Assembly: GCA_947166165.1 (NCBI GenBank) | Contig: CAMVDK010000047.1 | Location: 1-14,888 of the forward strand | Source of the DNA: an uncultured Porphyromonadaceae bacterium | Lineage (GTDB): Bacteria > Bacteroidota > Bacteroidia > Bacteroidales > Muribaculaceae | DNA: 14,888 nt | Direction: 5' to 3' | In this document: piece after piece, positions 14,725 to 14,888 of the stretch | Layout of the letters: each line of letters starts with the position of its first letter | How positions within the stretch are numbered: the stretch's first letter is position 1 | The notes under the pieces: model-generated | Databases searched by the model: none | What the model was told of the DNA's origin: nothing | What the model saw: the letters and a program-made list of their open reading frames with translations, nothing else | Position numbers and translations under genes: made by a program

Positions 14725-14790
14725 CTAGTCTAGTACCTCTAGTGAAACTAGTTCAACTAGTTCAACTAGTTTCACTAGAGGTACTAGAGG
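14725..14790. repeat. 58-bp palindrome with CTAG every 9 bp
   Basis: Eight CTAG tetranucleotides start at 14725, 14730, 14739, 14748, 14757, 14766, 14775 and 14784; from the second on the spacing is exactly 9 bp. The block 14730-14787 is its own reverse complement except for one mismatched pair (14754 with 14763), centred between 14758 and 14759. The central units are near-identical (CTAGTTCAA). It encodes no protein I can support and could extrude as a cruciform or fold as an RNA hairpin. Confidence 0.85.
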
Positions 14791-14839
14791 CTTGATGGTG
14801 CCTACAGCTATGCGCCACCTGGGCGGGGCTGGCACAGCA

Positions 14840-14885
14840 CAACTCAGAGCCGCACCCCTTGTGTGTGAGGTGCGGCTCTGAGTTG
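14840..14885. terminator. strong hairpin at window end, terminator-like
   Basis: A 17-bp perfect stem (14840-14856 with 14869-14885, core CAGAGCCGCACC) encloses a 12-nt loop. The bases after it begin CTT and then the window ends, so a T tract cannot be checked. It could end the rpmH transcript or a gene beyond the window on either strand. Confidence 0.55.
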
Positions 14886-14888
14886 CTT

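Noticed and set aside
14730..14787. CRISPR array
   Set aside because: Units are only 9 bp with no spacers, and the whole block is a palindrome.
1..14888. tRNA or rRNA genes
   Set aside because: No cloverleaf or rRNA-like segment was noticed by eye on either strand; a covariance search could not be run.

Overview
The window looks like chromosomal DNA from a GC-rich member of the Bacteroidales, most likely close to Muribaculaceae or Prevotellaceae. The evidence is of three kinds. Promoters follow the Bacteroidetes pattern TTTG-N19-TAnnTTTG: perfect copies lie ahead of parC, efp and the coiled-coil gene, and near-perfect copies ahead of rpmH and a three-gene cassette. Several proteins belong to families I know mainly from Bacteroidetes (a DUF3316-like protein, a DUF3667-like zinc-ribbon membrane protein, lipoproteins with an acidic patch after the lipid cysteine). 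Divergent efp and rpmH is a pairing I recall from that phylum. The genus is not determined.

Layout. 1-752: the C-terminal part of a GltA/NfnB-type NADPH-dependent glutamate synthase. 794-1270: a small lipoprotein with a clear terminator, followed by a REP-like inverted repeat (1363-1434). 1579-2577: an AT-richer, minus-strand cassette of three overlapping small genes of unknown function with its own promoter (2874-2904). 2905-3447: intergenic DNA with a 176-bp MITE-like element (17-bp perfect terminal inverted repeats), a strong hairpin and the parC promoter. 3448-8078: a tight plus-strand run of parC (topoisomerase IV subunit A), a DUF3316-like envelope protein and an S41-family lipoprotein peptidase, with gaps of 4 and 1 nt. 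8108-9883, convergent: one long gene joining a complete ECF sigma factor, a transmembrane helix, a proline-rich linker and an outer-membrane beta-barrel. 10168-12525: a 785-residue glutamine-rich coiled-coil protein ending in QLSLF, the consensus beta-clamp binding peptide. 12536-13462 (minus): the DUF3667-like protein. 13599-14162 (minus): efp. 14453-14605 (plus): rpmH, 50 codons. 14606-14888: no gene, but a hairpin, a 58-bp near-perfect palindrome with CTAG every 9 bp, and a strong terminator-like hairpin at the edge.

Three things stand out. The sigma-TM-barrel fusion would physically tie transcription initiation to the outer membrane in one polypeptide. The large coiled-coil protein is predicted, from its last five residues, to dock on the DNA polymerase sliding clamp, and the nearby ParC has a weaker similar motif (QRRLF). 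The CTAG palindrome is highly regular and unexplained. The three-gene cassette is a candidate horizontally acquired accessory system, but nothing in it is recognised and a defence role would be a guess.
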